Shown in pieces: positions 1 through 9,702 of a stretch of DNA of 64,000 nt. The stretch is from Lepidodermella squamata (taxonomy: Eukaryota; Gastrotricha). Under the pieces are notes generated by a model. It did no database searches. It had not been told where the DNA came from and saw only the letters and a program-made list of their open reading frames with translations. Positions within the stretch are counted from its first letter, which is position 1; each line of letters begins with the position of its first letter. The position numbers were made by a program, and so were the translations under genes. The stretch lies in contig JBLDXI010000042.1 of the NCBI GenBank assembly GCA_047495785.1, positions 1,426,001 through 1,490,000 on the forward strand. The letters run 5' to 3'.

Positions 1-563
1 TAGTCGACGGCAGCTGCTGAGGTGATAACTCCAACCTGTTTCCATTTTCCAATGCTTTTGATGACGCGAAGGTACGCGAATATCGTGTTTTCAACCGGCA
101 ATTGAGGCCGTTGTAGTGCGATGTGCCTCTCTCGAGGTACAGTTAGAGTTATTGCTGAACAGCCCCCGGTGTAAGCAATGGAGTTGTAGGCTCTAACTAT
201 TGGCGCGTAAAATTGGCAATTCGTCGACGAGCCGAGGATAACCGGCGATAGAAAAGCATTTTCTTGTGGCTTTGATCGAAAGTTTTCAACGAAATTGACG
301 TAATTCGTTGGGATGATTTCGCTTCGAGAGCCCTCGTCGATTTCGGCGATATCGATTTCGTAATCAGGCAGCAGGTCGCTGCGTTTGTTGACCTCCTCGG
401 CAATGAGGTTGTACACGGCCGAGCATACAGGATTTTGATATATCGGCACGCTTTTACCGAGAAAAGCGATGAGTATCAGTTTGGTCTTCGAAGCATCCGT
501 CGAGTTATCTGCTAAGCCCAAGATAGGACTGCAAGATATAGCTAAAAGTATTCCAAGGAACAT
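1..563 (-). CDS. GABA-B-receptor-like ligand-binding protein, first exon (3' end off window)
   Basis: An open frame of 187 codons runs from the ATG at 563-561 to the window edge without a stop. The start MFLGILLAISCSPILG looks like a signal peptide. The following residues fit the periplasmic-binding-protein type I fold of class C GPCRs, closest to GABA-B receptors: a segment like NKRSDLLPDYEIDI (family: NRxDLLPGYxL), then GSSTNCQFYAPIVRAYN (family: GCSTxC...A..WN) and a later KSIGKWKQVGVITS (family: F.KWGWxxI). Known members sense GABA or other small ligands at the cell surface through a bilobed domain and signal through a seven-helix domain, which would lie beyond position 1. This piece could also belong to a soluble or guanylyl-cyclase-type relative. 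I am fairly sure of the fold and less sure of the subfamily. No introns interrupt the visible part. Confidence 0.75.
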   Translation of the reverse strand, partial: MFLGILLAISCSPILGLADNSTDASKTKLILIAFLGKSVPIYQNPVCSAVYNLIAEEVNKRSDLLPDYEIDIAEIDEGSRSEIIPTNYVNFVENFRSKPQENAFLSPVILGSSTNCQFYAPIVRAYNSIAYTGGCSAITLTVPRERHIALQRPQLPVENTIFAYLRVIKSIGKWKQVGVITSAAAVD

Positions 564-1698
564 TGGCTATGCTATAAATTGAACCTAGATAATAGATAAG
601 TCAGGCAATTTTGAGAGGCCAATCAAGGAGTTTAAGGATTGTATACCGAGAGGGCATGGTGTGCGATCTTGGATCCTGGAGCTGGCCAGTGATGGATATT
701 TGTTTGCTGTTTTTGCCAAAAATACTAGGAATTTCAACCAAAGAACGAGCGAAGCGAGGAAATTTAGAAGATTATCCACCAAATTACGCTCGAAAACCTC
801 TAAACATTTCGGGATCGGAAAGGGGGGTGGGATGACTTCAGTTTTTTTTATTTCGTAGCCTCCCTATTGCGTCGCATGATAATGTCACAAGAGCTGAATT
901 TTCCTAATTTTTTGTGTTCTATCCGGAAATTATTACGTTTGGCGGTAATGAAAACATAAGCTTGGTCTTCGGTCGAACTGAAATTGCATTACCCTGGAAA
1001 AAGTGACAAATACTTTGAACCTACTTTTTGATTAGTGAATGATAGCATCTAGTCTGCATATACTCTACAAGGAATTGATTTAAAAAGCGATCCTGAGACT
1101 TGTTTCAAAGGAATCATTAGCATAATTGAAGGAGTAAATTATCGATAATTGCCGCCGCATCCGAAAGTTGATCTTTTAATTATCGAAGTCACACTTAAAA
1201 AACGCGATCTTTCATTAACGGACAAATCAGGAAAAAGCTGACTGTAAAAGCTGCAGCAACCAGGGTTACTAACTAGGAGCAACTAGGGTCCTGAGTCTGT
1301 GTATGGCTTTTTTTGGTTCAGTCTTCACCGAAATGACTTTGGAAGCTTGGAGCTAGGACTGCTCACTCAGCCTGCTCTGTTTTGCGGAGAGAGAAATGGT
1401 TCCGAGTTTCGAGGTAAGCTTTATCTTAAACCGTCTGAACTTAGAAATTCGGCAGAACTTGTTTTTCTGATTGGAAATTTTTTAGTTTGAACTCATGAAA
1501 CAATGCAGCGCTCTAGTAAATCAATGCCATGAACAACAGGATCTGATCACGATTTTATTTCCCCCAAGGTATCCTATCCTATCCTTCACTTGACTTATCA
1601 ATGATACTCATCTCTTTCTCTCCTAGACGCTTTATCGGATCTCATCTCAGCAATTCACGGCTCGTCATCTTCATCCCTGCATGGGGTGTAGTGTTTAC
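564..1698. other. intergenic, one dispersed repeat
   Basis: No gene is supported here. Positions about 658-815 belong to a dispersed repeat described separately. The rest is moderately AT-rich and holds only short random frames. It would contain the promoter of the GABA-B-like gene. Confidence 0.5.
658..815 (+). repeat. dispersed repeat, copy 1
   Basis: This stretch starts GTGCGATCTTGGATCCTGGA and contains the block GAGCGAAGCGAG followed by gaaatttagaagatt. The same order of blocks occurs at about 27,258-27,400, with many substitutions, and part of the family appears inverted at about 42,890-42,990. It has no coding capacity and is probably a decayed non-autonomous element. Confidence 0.6.
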
Positions 1699-2268
1699 GT
1701 GGCTTTGTAGCTGCTGAACGTTGAGGAGGCTGGCATGGGCTTCATGAAAGGACACAATCTCGGATACAAAATGCAGTTCCGACCATTCGTGTCGTGTAAG
1801 AAGTGATAGCAACCAGCGGTGCCCAGGCACATTCCAGCACACGCTTCGGCGGTTGGAAGGTTACCGAAAATCCGAATAACAGATCCATCGCACTGAGTGC
1901 TAATTTTGGTAAAGGATTTCAAATAGTTGGCTATGAGAAAAGAGGCAACAGGAAAATTAGACAAAAGAAAAGAAGACTTATTGAATTTTTACTTGGTTGG
2001 CTGACAACCGCTACAGCACTCAGTGGATGTTGTGTGTACTTAGCGATGTAGCTGCTGATTGTCGAGGAGGCTGTCAGAGGCATCTGCAAAGTGCATCTCG
2101 AATACATTATGCAGTTCCGAGCTTTCGCGTCATGCGAGAAGAAATAGCAACCGACGGTGCCCATGCACACGCTAGCACACGTTTCGGGGGTTGACAGGCC
2201 GCCAAGAATCTGAATATAGGACTGAAAGCAGCGAGTGTTAACCTTGGTGAATGATGCCAACGGGCTAG
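1699..2268 (-). CDS. two tandem PAN/apple-domain exons (partial gene)
   Basis: Two homologous exons lie head to tail: about 2040-2268 (acceptor ccttcacag, donor GTACAC) and about 1699-1930 (acceptor tctcatag, donor GTAAAC), separated by a 109-bp intron. Each encodes a PAN/apple-like module with the order C..I..G.....E.CA..C.GT.GCY.F..D...RNC...........ASS..SSY. The modules share residues such as ASFTK/KSFTK at the start, CASVCMGTVGCYFF against CAGMCLGTAGCYHF in the core, and a common end. PAN modules usually bind protein or carbohydrate in secreted or surface proteins. I could not find a signal-peptide exon upstream (2.27-3.5 kb) or a terminal exon downstream, so the gene model is incomplete. 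A link with the GABA-B-like gene is possible only if the ATG at 563 is not the true start. Confidence 0.6.
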
Positions 2269-3531
2269 CTGTGAAGGATAGTCAGCATTAGATGCGATCA
2301 TATTCACTCGAAATTGAACAAACTTAGTGCCCGCGCCGAAACCGAGAGAGCTACGACAGACAATGCTAGCTGGTAGGTCATTATTCCGACCGAAGAATAC
2401 AATTCAACTGTTATGTAGAGATCAACGCTTAAAATGAATTTCAACAATTTTTCGAGCGCTTTTATTCAAATGCATTTGCGACGAAACAAGCTCATGTATT
2501 TGAACACCTGCAGCATCGTCAATTCTTTCGCCACCCTCGCGCATTCGCCGCGATAAGCTTATCGGAACTGGTGAACTGTTAAAGCAGCTGAAAAATCGAA
2601 ATAGTAAGATGATTTATTTACTTCTTTTCTTCTACAATGCTTTCCCCTTAGACAACAATCACTCTGAAAAAGACAGAAATAAGGCAAGGTTCCAGTAGGA
2701 TTGAGGTTAAAGCAGCATGTGTTTAAAGGATTTTGTACGCAACCAATTCGATTCGACATGACCACTAACAGCTAACAGGTGAAAAGTCGGGTTTCGAGTA
2801 CTTTCTGTGTTTTCCAGATAATGACAAAAAGTGTGTAGACGTGAAGAGGACCAAGGAAGATTCTTGGACTCTCAGATTCCTCCACTCGACTCAGTTATTC
2901 TTGAGGATTTTGAATTGTCGAAATTCAACACTCTAGCAGGCTCATATCCACCTTAACGACGGGAGACCTCAAGTGTCGCCGATATCGACTGAGGTTGTCG
3001 TGGAAGCTCCAGGAAGCTTGCATCCATAGGAAATGGTGCTATATAGCTAGATTGGTCCAACAATTGCTCGCAAGAAAATAAAATCGAAATTCGTGGCGCG
3101 ACGAATTATCATTTGATGTAATAAAAATTTAATTTTCCAAGCGCGCATTTTATGAAATTAGCAATTTTCGCAAGTTTTAAGCTCATTTTCTGAATAAACA
3201 TGATGACGATCTATTTGTTTCTGATATCGTTTATTAATTCCTCATTCATTTTCTTCAAAATATCCAATCGATTGGAATTACATTGAATTATTTTGAAAAT
3301 ATTCGGATTTTAATATCCTGATTCCTCTCCCCTAATCGAAGATCGAAGAAATTCTATTGCAAAACTTGAATACGCCGGGTTACGGGTTGCATATCTTGGA
3401 TATGGCTAACTAGTCTAATCAACGTCGCGCCGTAGTGCCTAGTCATCGCAAGCCCTTCAATAACCAGCTATATCTGGTTGTCCGAATCTTTAATCCCTAA
3501 ATATGGGGGGAGCGTCCGGGGGAATCCTCTC
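2269..3531. other. intergenic, nothing recognised
   Basis: I see no coding exon, RNA gene or clear repeat in this 1.26 kb. It contains AT-rich stretches around 3,100-3,330. It may include upstream exons of the PAN gene that I cannot recognise. Confidence 0.4.
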
Positions 3532-4413
3532 TCACATCGCTGTTCTTAGGATTCGGATAATGTCGTGTCGTTCATCGTGATTCCTTCTAGACTTATCCAG
3601 AGGATCTCTAGCCAAATCAAGAGCAGTTTTTCCATGCCTGTTCTCCAAGTTTGCGTCGGCATTGAATACGCTGACAAGAAGATCAACAACATCCAGTTGT
3701 GTCCAATAGGCAGCCGCCATCAGTGGTGTCTCTCCCTCATTATCAACCGCATCGACGTCGGCATTGAAGGAATCCGCCAGCAGTTCTACGACTCCATCTT
3801 TGCCACTCTCAGCAGCTTTGTGCAATGGTGTTTCACCTCTCCTATTAGCCGCATCGACGTCGGCATTGAATGAACCCGCTAGCAGTTCTACGACTTCATC
3901 TTTGCCACTCTCGGAAGCTTTGTGCAATGGCGTCTCTCCCTCATTATCAACCGCATTGACGTCAGCATGGAACTTGCGAACCAACAGCTCTACCATGTGA
4001 GCTTTGCCACTGTCGGCCGCCCAGTGCAACGGCGTCTCGCCATCTTCATCTTCAGCGTTGACATCTCCGGTGAATTCGCCCAGCAGAACTTCGATTACTT
4101 CAACACGGCCTTTGTCAGCCGCCAAGTGTATTGGCATCCAGCCATTGTTTCCCCTCACGTCGACGTCGGCATTGAACTCGCCGACCAGCAGTCTCACGAC
4201 GTTAGCTCTGCCTTTATCAGCGGCTTTGTGCAATGGCGTCTCGCCATCACTATCTCTCGCATTGACGTTGGCTCCAAACGTTCCAGCCAGCAGGTCAACC
4301 ATTTCATCATGGCCTTTCGAAGCCGCAACGTGAAGGGCTGTTCTTTCGTCATCCCAATATAAGCCATTAACATCAAGCCCCAATCGGTCTTTGTTGTACA
4401 GCAGTTGAGCCAT
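3532..4413 (-). CDS. ankyrin-repeat protein
   Basis: A single long frame ends at 3532. The first in-frame ATG is at 4413-4411 (about 293 residues). The frame stays open upstream to about 4461 but without an ATG, and a possible splice acceptor (gaaacag) lies at 4453, so a spliced upstream exon cannot be excluded. Seven full 34-residue ankyrin repeats follow one another with the consensus GETPLHKAAxxGKxxVVELLxxxFNADVDAxDN, after a diverged first repeat and before a partial last one. Repeats 5-7 are nearly identical in their GETPLHKA(A/S)ESGKD part, which points to recent internal duplication. Each repeat is made of two helices and a loop, and such proteins act as intracellular protein-binding scaffolds. 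There is no signal peptide or membrane segment. It sits just downstream of the kinase pseudogene on the same strand, so it might once have been part of a kinase-ankyrin gene. Confidence 0.85.
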   Translation of the reverse strand: MAQLLYNKDRLGLDVNGLYWDDERTALHVAASKGHDEMVDLLAGTFGANVNARDSDGETPLHKAADKGRANVVRLLVGEFNADVDVRGNNGWMPIHLAADKGRVEVIEVLLGEFTGDVNAEDEDGETPLHWAADSGKAHMVELLVRKFHADVNAVDNEGETPLHKASESGKDEVVELLAGSFNADVDAANRRGETPLHKAAESGKDGVVELLADSFNADVDAVDNEGETPLMAAAYWTQLDVVDLLVSVFNADANLENRHGKTALDLARDPLDKSRRNHDERHDIIRILRTAM

Positions 4414-5186
4414 CCTCGTTACATCATTTTTACGCGCGCATCGCACAAATTCCTGTTTCAATTTTCACATCGGAAAACGGATATACAAATTATCTCTCTA
4501 CGAAAAAGACCAACCTTGATAGCATCCCTTTGCCTTCTCGGGAGATCGAACGCCTAAAATAAGTTCAATGAATATAAACAGGATCTAACAGCCTATGAAA
4601 AGCTCTACCGGCATCGGATGCATTGGCAAAATGTGCCGCGGTACTTCCTCCCTCACTCTATGCGGAATCACAAGTGTTGGTTGTTCCAGGCTTAAATATC
4701 TATGATTCATCGCTTGATCAATGGTCGGCCGGCTGCCGCTCTCTTTGTTTAACAGTGACATGATGAAGTCGCGGCATTCGGCTGAGTAGCCTCGAGAATC
4801 GTCAAATGGCCGCGGAGGATTTCTGTAGGGTAAAAGCAAGCCATCATATGAGAAAATTGAGTTAAGATTATGTCGTAAATTGGTCGACAGACTCAATATT
4901 AAGGAATCAGAATCAAAATGGAAGCTTTAGAGCCCTTGACTTACCTGAGAATGTTCAGACTAACAATCGCCTGAGTTTCTCCGTTGAACTGAAGCGAAAT
5001 CAGAATATACAAAATGGTGGGAAAATTTGTCGGTTTTCAACTACTCTTACCGGTCTCACAACATGTCACAAGGCGGCTGATAATTATTAGTAGTGAGGTA
5101 TTCCGGAGCTGCATAATCCATAGTAGCAACAGTGAACGATTTGTAAAATGTTGCAGTCCTGTTCATAAATGAGTGCGAACGTAGAA

Positions 5187-5197
5187 TTTCGAAGATA
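5187..5197. repeat. target-site duplication, 3' side of the RTE copy
   Basis: TTTCGAAGATA directly flanks the short-repeat tail of the element and is identical to 7681-7691. Confidence 0.85.
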
Positions 5198-7680
5198 ATA
5201 ATATAATAATAATGTTTTTATTTATCCTCTTCGGGACTGAGCGTCGTGTACCGTTTCCGGTTTTGAAGAGGGCGAAGGCAGGCGAAGAATGATCCTCACC
5301 CACCCCCACAGTCGAGGATTCTGCTTTTTGTATAGAATTCGTAATTTTCAATCGAGTTAACAACCATGCGCCATTCATCTTTTTCAAAAGAAACCGATTC
5401 CGCTAGTTGGACATCGGGAATAATTTTGATCTCAAAATCCTTTTCGCCGGGATTTTTTCTATTTTCTCGTTTCTTAGTGGCTTTATTTTTCTTATCCTTG
5501 ACCTTATTGTTCTTATTGGTTTTCTTTTTCCGGCGAATTTCCTTAGTAAGACCTACTTTAATTAGGCTTCTATGCACTCCGTTGATCCATCTGGTTCGAG
5601 GTCTACCTCTGGGTGCAAACCACCCAAGCGGAGGCGTCCAAATATATATTTTGTGTATTAGTCCTTCTACGTCATAGTCACGTGACCTAATTATGTGCCC
5701 TAGATACCTTAGCCTTTGTTTTTCAACAATGCGGCTCACTTCAATGAGACCTCCGCATAACGCAAGTCGAATGTCTATATTTGGAATATAGTCCATTAGG
5801 TGGACACCTACTATAGATCGAAGCCATCGATATTCTATAGTGTTTAGTCTATTTTCTTGGGCTATCGATATGTTCCACGATTCGCAGGCGTAAATGATGG
5901 TAGGTATTATAACACATGTCAGTACCTTAAGTTTTGTAGCTATGGAAACCTGACTTTTGTTGCACATGAATTTATTCATGGCTCCGAAAACACTGCCTGC
6001 CTTAGAAATTCTGTAGTTTAGTTCCTCATCGATTTTGCCGTCACTGGTAATAATGCTCCCTAAATATTTAAATTTGGTCACTTTTTCAAGTTTTTTCCCG
6101 TTCAATTCCAATTCGTAATTTTGAGTGGCTGACTCGTCTCTAGAAATAATCATATATTGAGTTTTTGCCGCGTTAATTTTCAGACCCAATTCGGTGCAAG
6201 CCAAATCGAAAATGTGAAGTAGTCGTGAAATTTCGTCGTGGTTCATGCCTAAAAGTGTTCCGTCGTCAGCAAACGCTAGTAAATTTAGGAAATCAGTCTC
6301 GCTCATAGCGGTCTCGCTGTTTGCGGTCTCGCTAATAGGAAAGCCTAATTTTTCAGCAGATATTTTTTCGCAAATTTTGTTGAAGGTCGCTATGAATAGC
6401 AAAGGAGACAACGGGCAACCCTGTCTTAGTCCCCTGGTAACATAGAAGAAATCTGAGAGCTCAGAATCGACTCTAACAGCAACTTTATTTACTTTATATA
6501 GACTTTGAATAGCTTCAATTAAGCTGGGTTCTACACCCATATTTTGGAGGGCGGCCCATACTTTTTCCCTGTCCACCAGATCATAGGCTTTTTCGAGATC
6601 GATGAAGACTAGGTGGAGTTCCTTCTTAAAGAATATAATTTTCTCAATAATTTTTCGGAGAACGTAAATGCAGTCTCTGGTGCCCTTGAGGGGTTGAAAA
6701 CCAAATTGCAGTTTAGAAATTTTTGACCCAATTAATGCTCTCAATTTTCGTTCGAGAATAATGGCATAGAGTTTTCCTACAACACTTAAGAGGCTGATGC
6801 CTCTGTAATTTTGGCATTTTGATTTCTCACCTTTATTTTTATAAATTGGGGTAATTATAGCCGTTGACCATTCTTCTGGGACCCTCTTATCTATCCAAGC
6901 TCGATTCAAAATTTCCCTGAGCCATTCAATATTGGCCTCGCTCAGAGCTTTGATCATTTCGGGTCTTACTTCATCTATACCCGGGGCTTTACCGTTTTTC
7001 ATGTGGTCGATGGCATTTTTAATTTCGGTGAGAGTAATTTCCGTTAAATTTGGATTTTTATCTAATAGAATTTCATCGTCGGGGTTATTGGGTTCCTTTT
7101 CAAGTCCTTGTAGAAGATCAATGAAATACTTTTTCATAACTTCTAATATTTCGTCAATTCCGCTGGTAAGTGAGCCGTCTTCTTTTTCAAGAGGATTGGG
7201 TTCGCTTTTCTCTCTATTTTCTCCCCTCAATTTTTTTATTTCCAGCCAGAATTTTTTGATATTATCATAATCAGTCGGATTTTCAAGTAATTTGTCCAAT
7301 TCAGAAAATTCAGTTTGATCCTTAATAATTTTCAAGCGTTCAAGGGCCTGATTTTTCTCATTTCTAGCTATTGTATAATTCTCTCGGTCTATGTGGCCCT
7401 TGGTGTAGTTTTTAAAATTTTCTTTACCTTTTTGAATGATTTTGTTGGCTAATGGTGTCCACCAGAGCGGTTTTTCGCTAATTTTGCCTACTTTTCGTTC
7501 ACCGCAGGAGGATCTGGCAGCACCCAGTAGGTTAGATTTAGTGTTCACCCACTTCTCTTCTATTGAGACAGGGTTTTCGTTTTCATTTGCGATGTTGCTA
7601 GCTAAAATTTCATTAAACTTGGAACTGTTTTCCTCATTCCTAAGCAAATGATGTTTAATTGATTTTTTAATGTCAACCTT
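5198..7680 (-). mobile_element. RTE-like non-LTR retrotransposon, 5'-truncated
   Basis: The insertion is about 2.48 kb and is bounded by the 11-bp direct repeat TTTCGAAGATA at 5187-5197 and 7681-7691, a clear target-site duplication. It encodes one long frame (see the reverse transcriptase entry) and ends 3' in a short tandem tail of att/aat units rather than poly(A), as RTE-clade elements do. The apurinic endonuclease domain that should precede the reverse transcriptase is missing, so the copy is truncated at its 5' end and cannot move by itself. It lies in an intron of the kinase pseudogene, in the same orientation. Confidence 0.9.
5296..7680 (-). CDS. reverse transcriptase of the RTE-like element (endonuclease lost)
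   Basis: The frame is open from the truncated 5' end (about 7,680) to the stop at 5296, nearly 795 codons, with no convincing ATG because the N-terminus is missing. The order is an alpha-helical linker (about 150 residues), the RT fingers (GKAPGIDEVRPEMIKAL, AIITPIYKNKGEKSKCQNYR), palm motif A VFIDLEKAYDLVDREK, motif B GLRQGCPLSPLLF, motif C LLAFADDGTLLG, thumb, and a C-terminal part with RWLRSIVGVH, RLRYLGHIIRS and GRPRTRW, typical of RTE-like and related animal elements. The enzyme copies element RNA at a nicked chromosomal target. There are no internal stops, so this is a young insertion. The last about 80 residues are Lys-rich. Confidence 0.9.
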   Translation of the reverse strand, partial: KVDIKKSIKHHLLRNEENSSKFNEILASNIANENENPVSIEEKWVNTKSNLLGAARSSCGERKVGKISEKPLWWTPLANKIIQKGKENFKNYTKGHIDRENYTIARNEKNQALERLKIIKDQTEFSELDKLLENPTDYDNIKKFWLEIKKLRGENREKSEPNPLEKEDGSLTSGIDEILEVMKKYFIDLLQGLEKEPNNPDDEILLDKNPNLTEITLTEIKNAIDHMKNGKAPGIDEVRPEMIKALSEANIEWLREILNRAWIDKRVPEEWSTAIITPIYKNKGEKSKCQNYRGISLLSVVGKLYAIILERKLRALIGSKISKLQFGFQPLKGTRDCIYVLRKIIEKIIFFKKELHLVFIDLEKAYDLVDREKVWAALQNMGVEPSLIEAIQSLYKVNKVAVRVDSELSDFFYVTRGLRQGCPLSPLLFIATFNKICEKISAEKLGFPISETANSETAMSETDFLNLLAFADDGTLLGMNHDEISRLLHIFDLACTELGLKINAAKTQYMIISRDESATQNYELELNGKKLEKVTKFKYLGSIITSDGKIDEELNYRISKAGSVFGAMNKFMCNKSQVSIATKLKVLTCVIIPTIIYACESWNISIAQENRLNTIEYRWLRSIVGVHLMDYIPNIDIRLALCGGLIEVSRIVEKQRLRYLGHIIRSRDYDVEGLIHKIYIWTPPLGWFAPRGRPRTRWINGVHRSLIKVGLTKEIRRKKKTNKNNKVKDKKNKATKKRENRKNPGEKDFEIKIIPDVQLAESVSFEKDEWRMVVNSIENYEFYTKSRILDCGGG

Positions 7681-7691
7681 TTTCGAAGATA
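7681..7691. repeat. target-site duplication, 5' side of the RTE copy
   Basis: TTTCGAAGATA directly flanks the truncated 5' end of the element and is identical to 5187-5197. Element coding sequence begins immediately inside it. Confidence 0.85.
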
Positions 7692-8409
7692 GTCAAGTTA
7701 TTTCAATTATTCACTCATTCAAGTCCTTGGCGATTCCGAAATCGCCGAGTTTGACCACTGTCCCATCGCGGATCGCGGCTCAGAAATATGTTTTTCGGCT
7801 TAATGTCTCGTTGGACAATGCCGTTGTCGTGCAGGAGCTTAAGCGCAGACGCTAGTTGTCTTGCCCATGATTGAAGTTGGGCTTCGCTGATTATTTCGCA
7901 ACCACGTCCAATTCGACTGCTCAGATCGCCACCTCCGCAGTGCTCCATGACCAAATAGTACATTTGGCATCCCTGTTTCAAACTCTCCTCTCCATAGTAA
8001 GGCTCTAAATTATGCCGAAACAAAAGAGATCAAGTCAATGGCAAAGAAATCAATTTACCCTGAAAAGCCCCAAATAACGACACGATGTTAGGGTGCCGTA
8101 GTCTGGCCAACTTTGAGTGCTTCACAGTATGAGAAAAAATCATTTTTTTCCTGAAGAATTACTTGATATACTACCTCGTCGGCGCTGTTTTTGACTATCT
8201 TTCTAGCTTGGCTATTGTTACCGAAACCCTCTTCCAATCGAGTCAGATTCACCTCTTTGACAACAACGTTCTTGCCGTTTGATACCATTCGGCACAAGTA
8301 GACCGTGGCAAAGCCACCATGGCCTAACGTTTTCAGCATTTCGAAATCTCGTGCTAATCTGAGCATCTCCCTCGCGTAGAAGCTTGAAAAAGTGTTCCAA
8401 TACAGCAAA

Positions 8410-9140
8410 ACTGCCTGTATTATATGTCGATGTTTCCAGATAGGCTGCCTTGTCGCCTGGGAATTTATTTAAAATGAATCAGCAATTCCACCGGAGCGCA
8501 GAGATAACAATAAATGCCAGAAGGAAATGACTATTTTTGTGAGCCACTTTGAGCTCTGCGCCTGTTAAGTTGATGACAATTCCTCAACATTTTATCAATT
8601 TTATCAATTACTTGGAAATGACTTATCTAGAGTATTATTTCTCTTATCTAGATGCAAAATATGAACAAATCCAAATAAAGTTCGCACGATAAGGTCAGCG
8701 TTGAGACATGCGCGATACGAATTGTCCAAATTGTTGGCTGAACCCTCGGAATAATTGAGGCATCTATTTACATCGGCATTTCTCAAACTGTGTCTTATAC
8801 TCGTGAACTATGCCAACTGCCATCCTGATGGTCCTGTACGACACACTTGTGTCCTATAAGCCACAAAATTGCAACATGACAATAATAATTCCACACTATG
8901 AATCAAGGCATTTTAGGACCATTTTCAGACTCAAAACCGTCAGCTAAAGCTCGCTTCCCTCGTGAGTTGCCTATTTATGAAGTATGAACGTTCCTGATTA
9001 AAAGAGGCAGAGCTGGAACACTTGCAAAATTTCCTGCGAACTAATTTTCTAATTTTCTAACATTTCCTAGCCAAAAATGACTCTTTCCAAGCAAAATTAT
9101 GCAATTTCTGCATGCGGAATTTATAAAGCGCAGCACAGAT
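8410..9140. other. intergenic, nothing recognised
   Basis: This stretch lies upstream of the kinase pseudogene and downstream of the laminin-G relic. I see no coding exon or clear repeat. Confidence 0.4.
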
Positions 9141-9149
9141 ATGTGAAAT

Positions 9150-9460
9150 TTTCGTTCGGGTCGGTATTATACCCTGATATTGATATGTTGAAGCCGAATT
9201 TTCTTGGCCAAAGGGACCCGGAACTTGCGCTGCTGCCGTTTCAGCAGTTTGAGCATTAGCTCTTGGGTTGATGACGTCATTCAAATCGGAGACGAGAGGC
9301 TACGTGGCGATGCTCGGAGTTGGCAGGCTGTTGGAAGCAGCTATTTTGGCCTGCGTGAACTTATACGCACCTTTCACGAAGGGTCCACGAAGGATTGCTT
9401 CGAATTTCAATTTGGAACAACTTAGGAAACGAGTGAGCGATCATATGGTTCACAAAATTC
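9150..9460 (-). pseudogene. relic of the second laminin-G exon of the cluster family
   Basis: On the minus strand the words LNDVINPRANAQTAE and VPGPFGQENSA match the intact paralogues (LNDVINPRADAQTSA, VVGPFGTDKSA). Upstream, shifted-frame sequence still resembles the ...KRCLQIHAG...SIATWPLVSD block. Frameshifts interrupt it and no splice sites remain. It is the remains of a further family copy just 3' of gene A, showing that the cluster once extended further or that an exon was duplicated. Confidence 0.7.
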
Positions 9461-9702
9461 ATATATATTTCATATTTGTAGAGCCGGAATGATTCAATAA
9501 TTAAGTGCACTTTTTATTCAAAGAAAATACCTGAGAAAGAACTAGCCAGAAGTCGAATTTAAAATCGAAATATATCTTATTTCTTGATTTTACCGCGCAA
9601 GGTAATTCAGCATAGGTGAACATACCAATACCACAAATAAACTAATTAACATAGGTGTATTATGATGTCTGCATCAATGAATTAACGTTGCAGCTTCTCG
9701 AG

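Larger units (their letters stand above)
4585..8408 (-). pseudogene. NEK-like serine/threonine kinase, decayed, split by a retrotransposon
   Basis: Kinase subdomains appear in order on the minus strand. The glycine loop GHGGFATVYL and VVVKEV lysine are at about 8,240-8,340. HPNIVSLFGAF is at about 8,060-8,100, in a shifted frame after an A7/T6 run. YLVMEHCGGGDL is at about 7,930. The catalytic loop reads VQRDIKPKNIF (His of HRD is Gln) at about 7,790. DFGIAKDLNE is at about 7,720, one frame off. After an intron holding the RTE element come DYAAPEYL (about 5,110), FNGETQAIVSLNIL (about 4,970), and the last exon (4585 to about 4,828) with SRPTIDQAMNHRYL. The style resembles NEK-family kinases. 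Evidence for decay is two frameshifts, the His-to-Gln change, an in-frame stop after PPCDML at about 5,053, and loss of the DxWSxG segment expected there. Assembly errors could explain single shifts but not all of these together. Confidence 0.75.

Noticed and set aside
3565-4362. Several plus-strand frames of up to 146 codons
   Set aside because: They are antisense shadows of the ankyrin repeats; the 102-bp repeat period keeps the opposite frames open too.
5366-7651. Plus-strand frames over the retrotransposon
   Set aside because: They are antisense to the reverse transcriptase, with no domains of their own.
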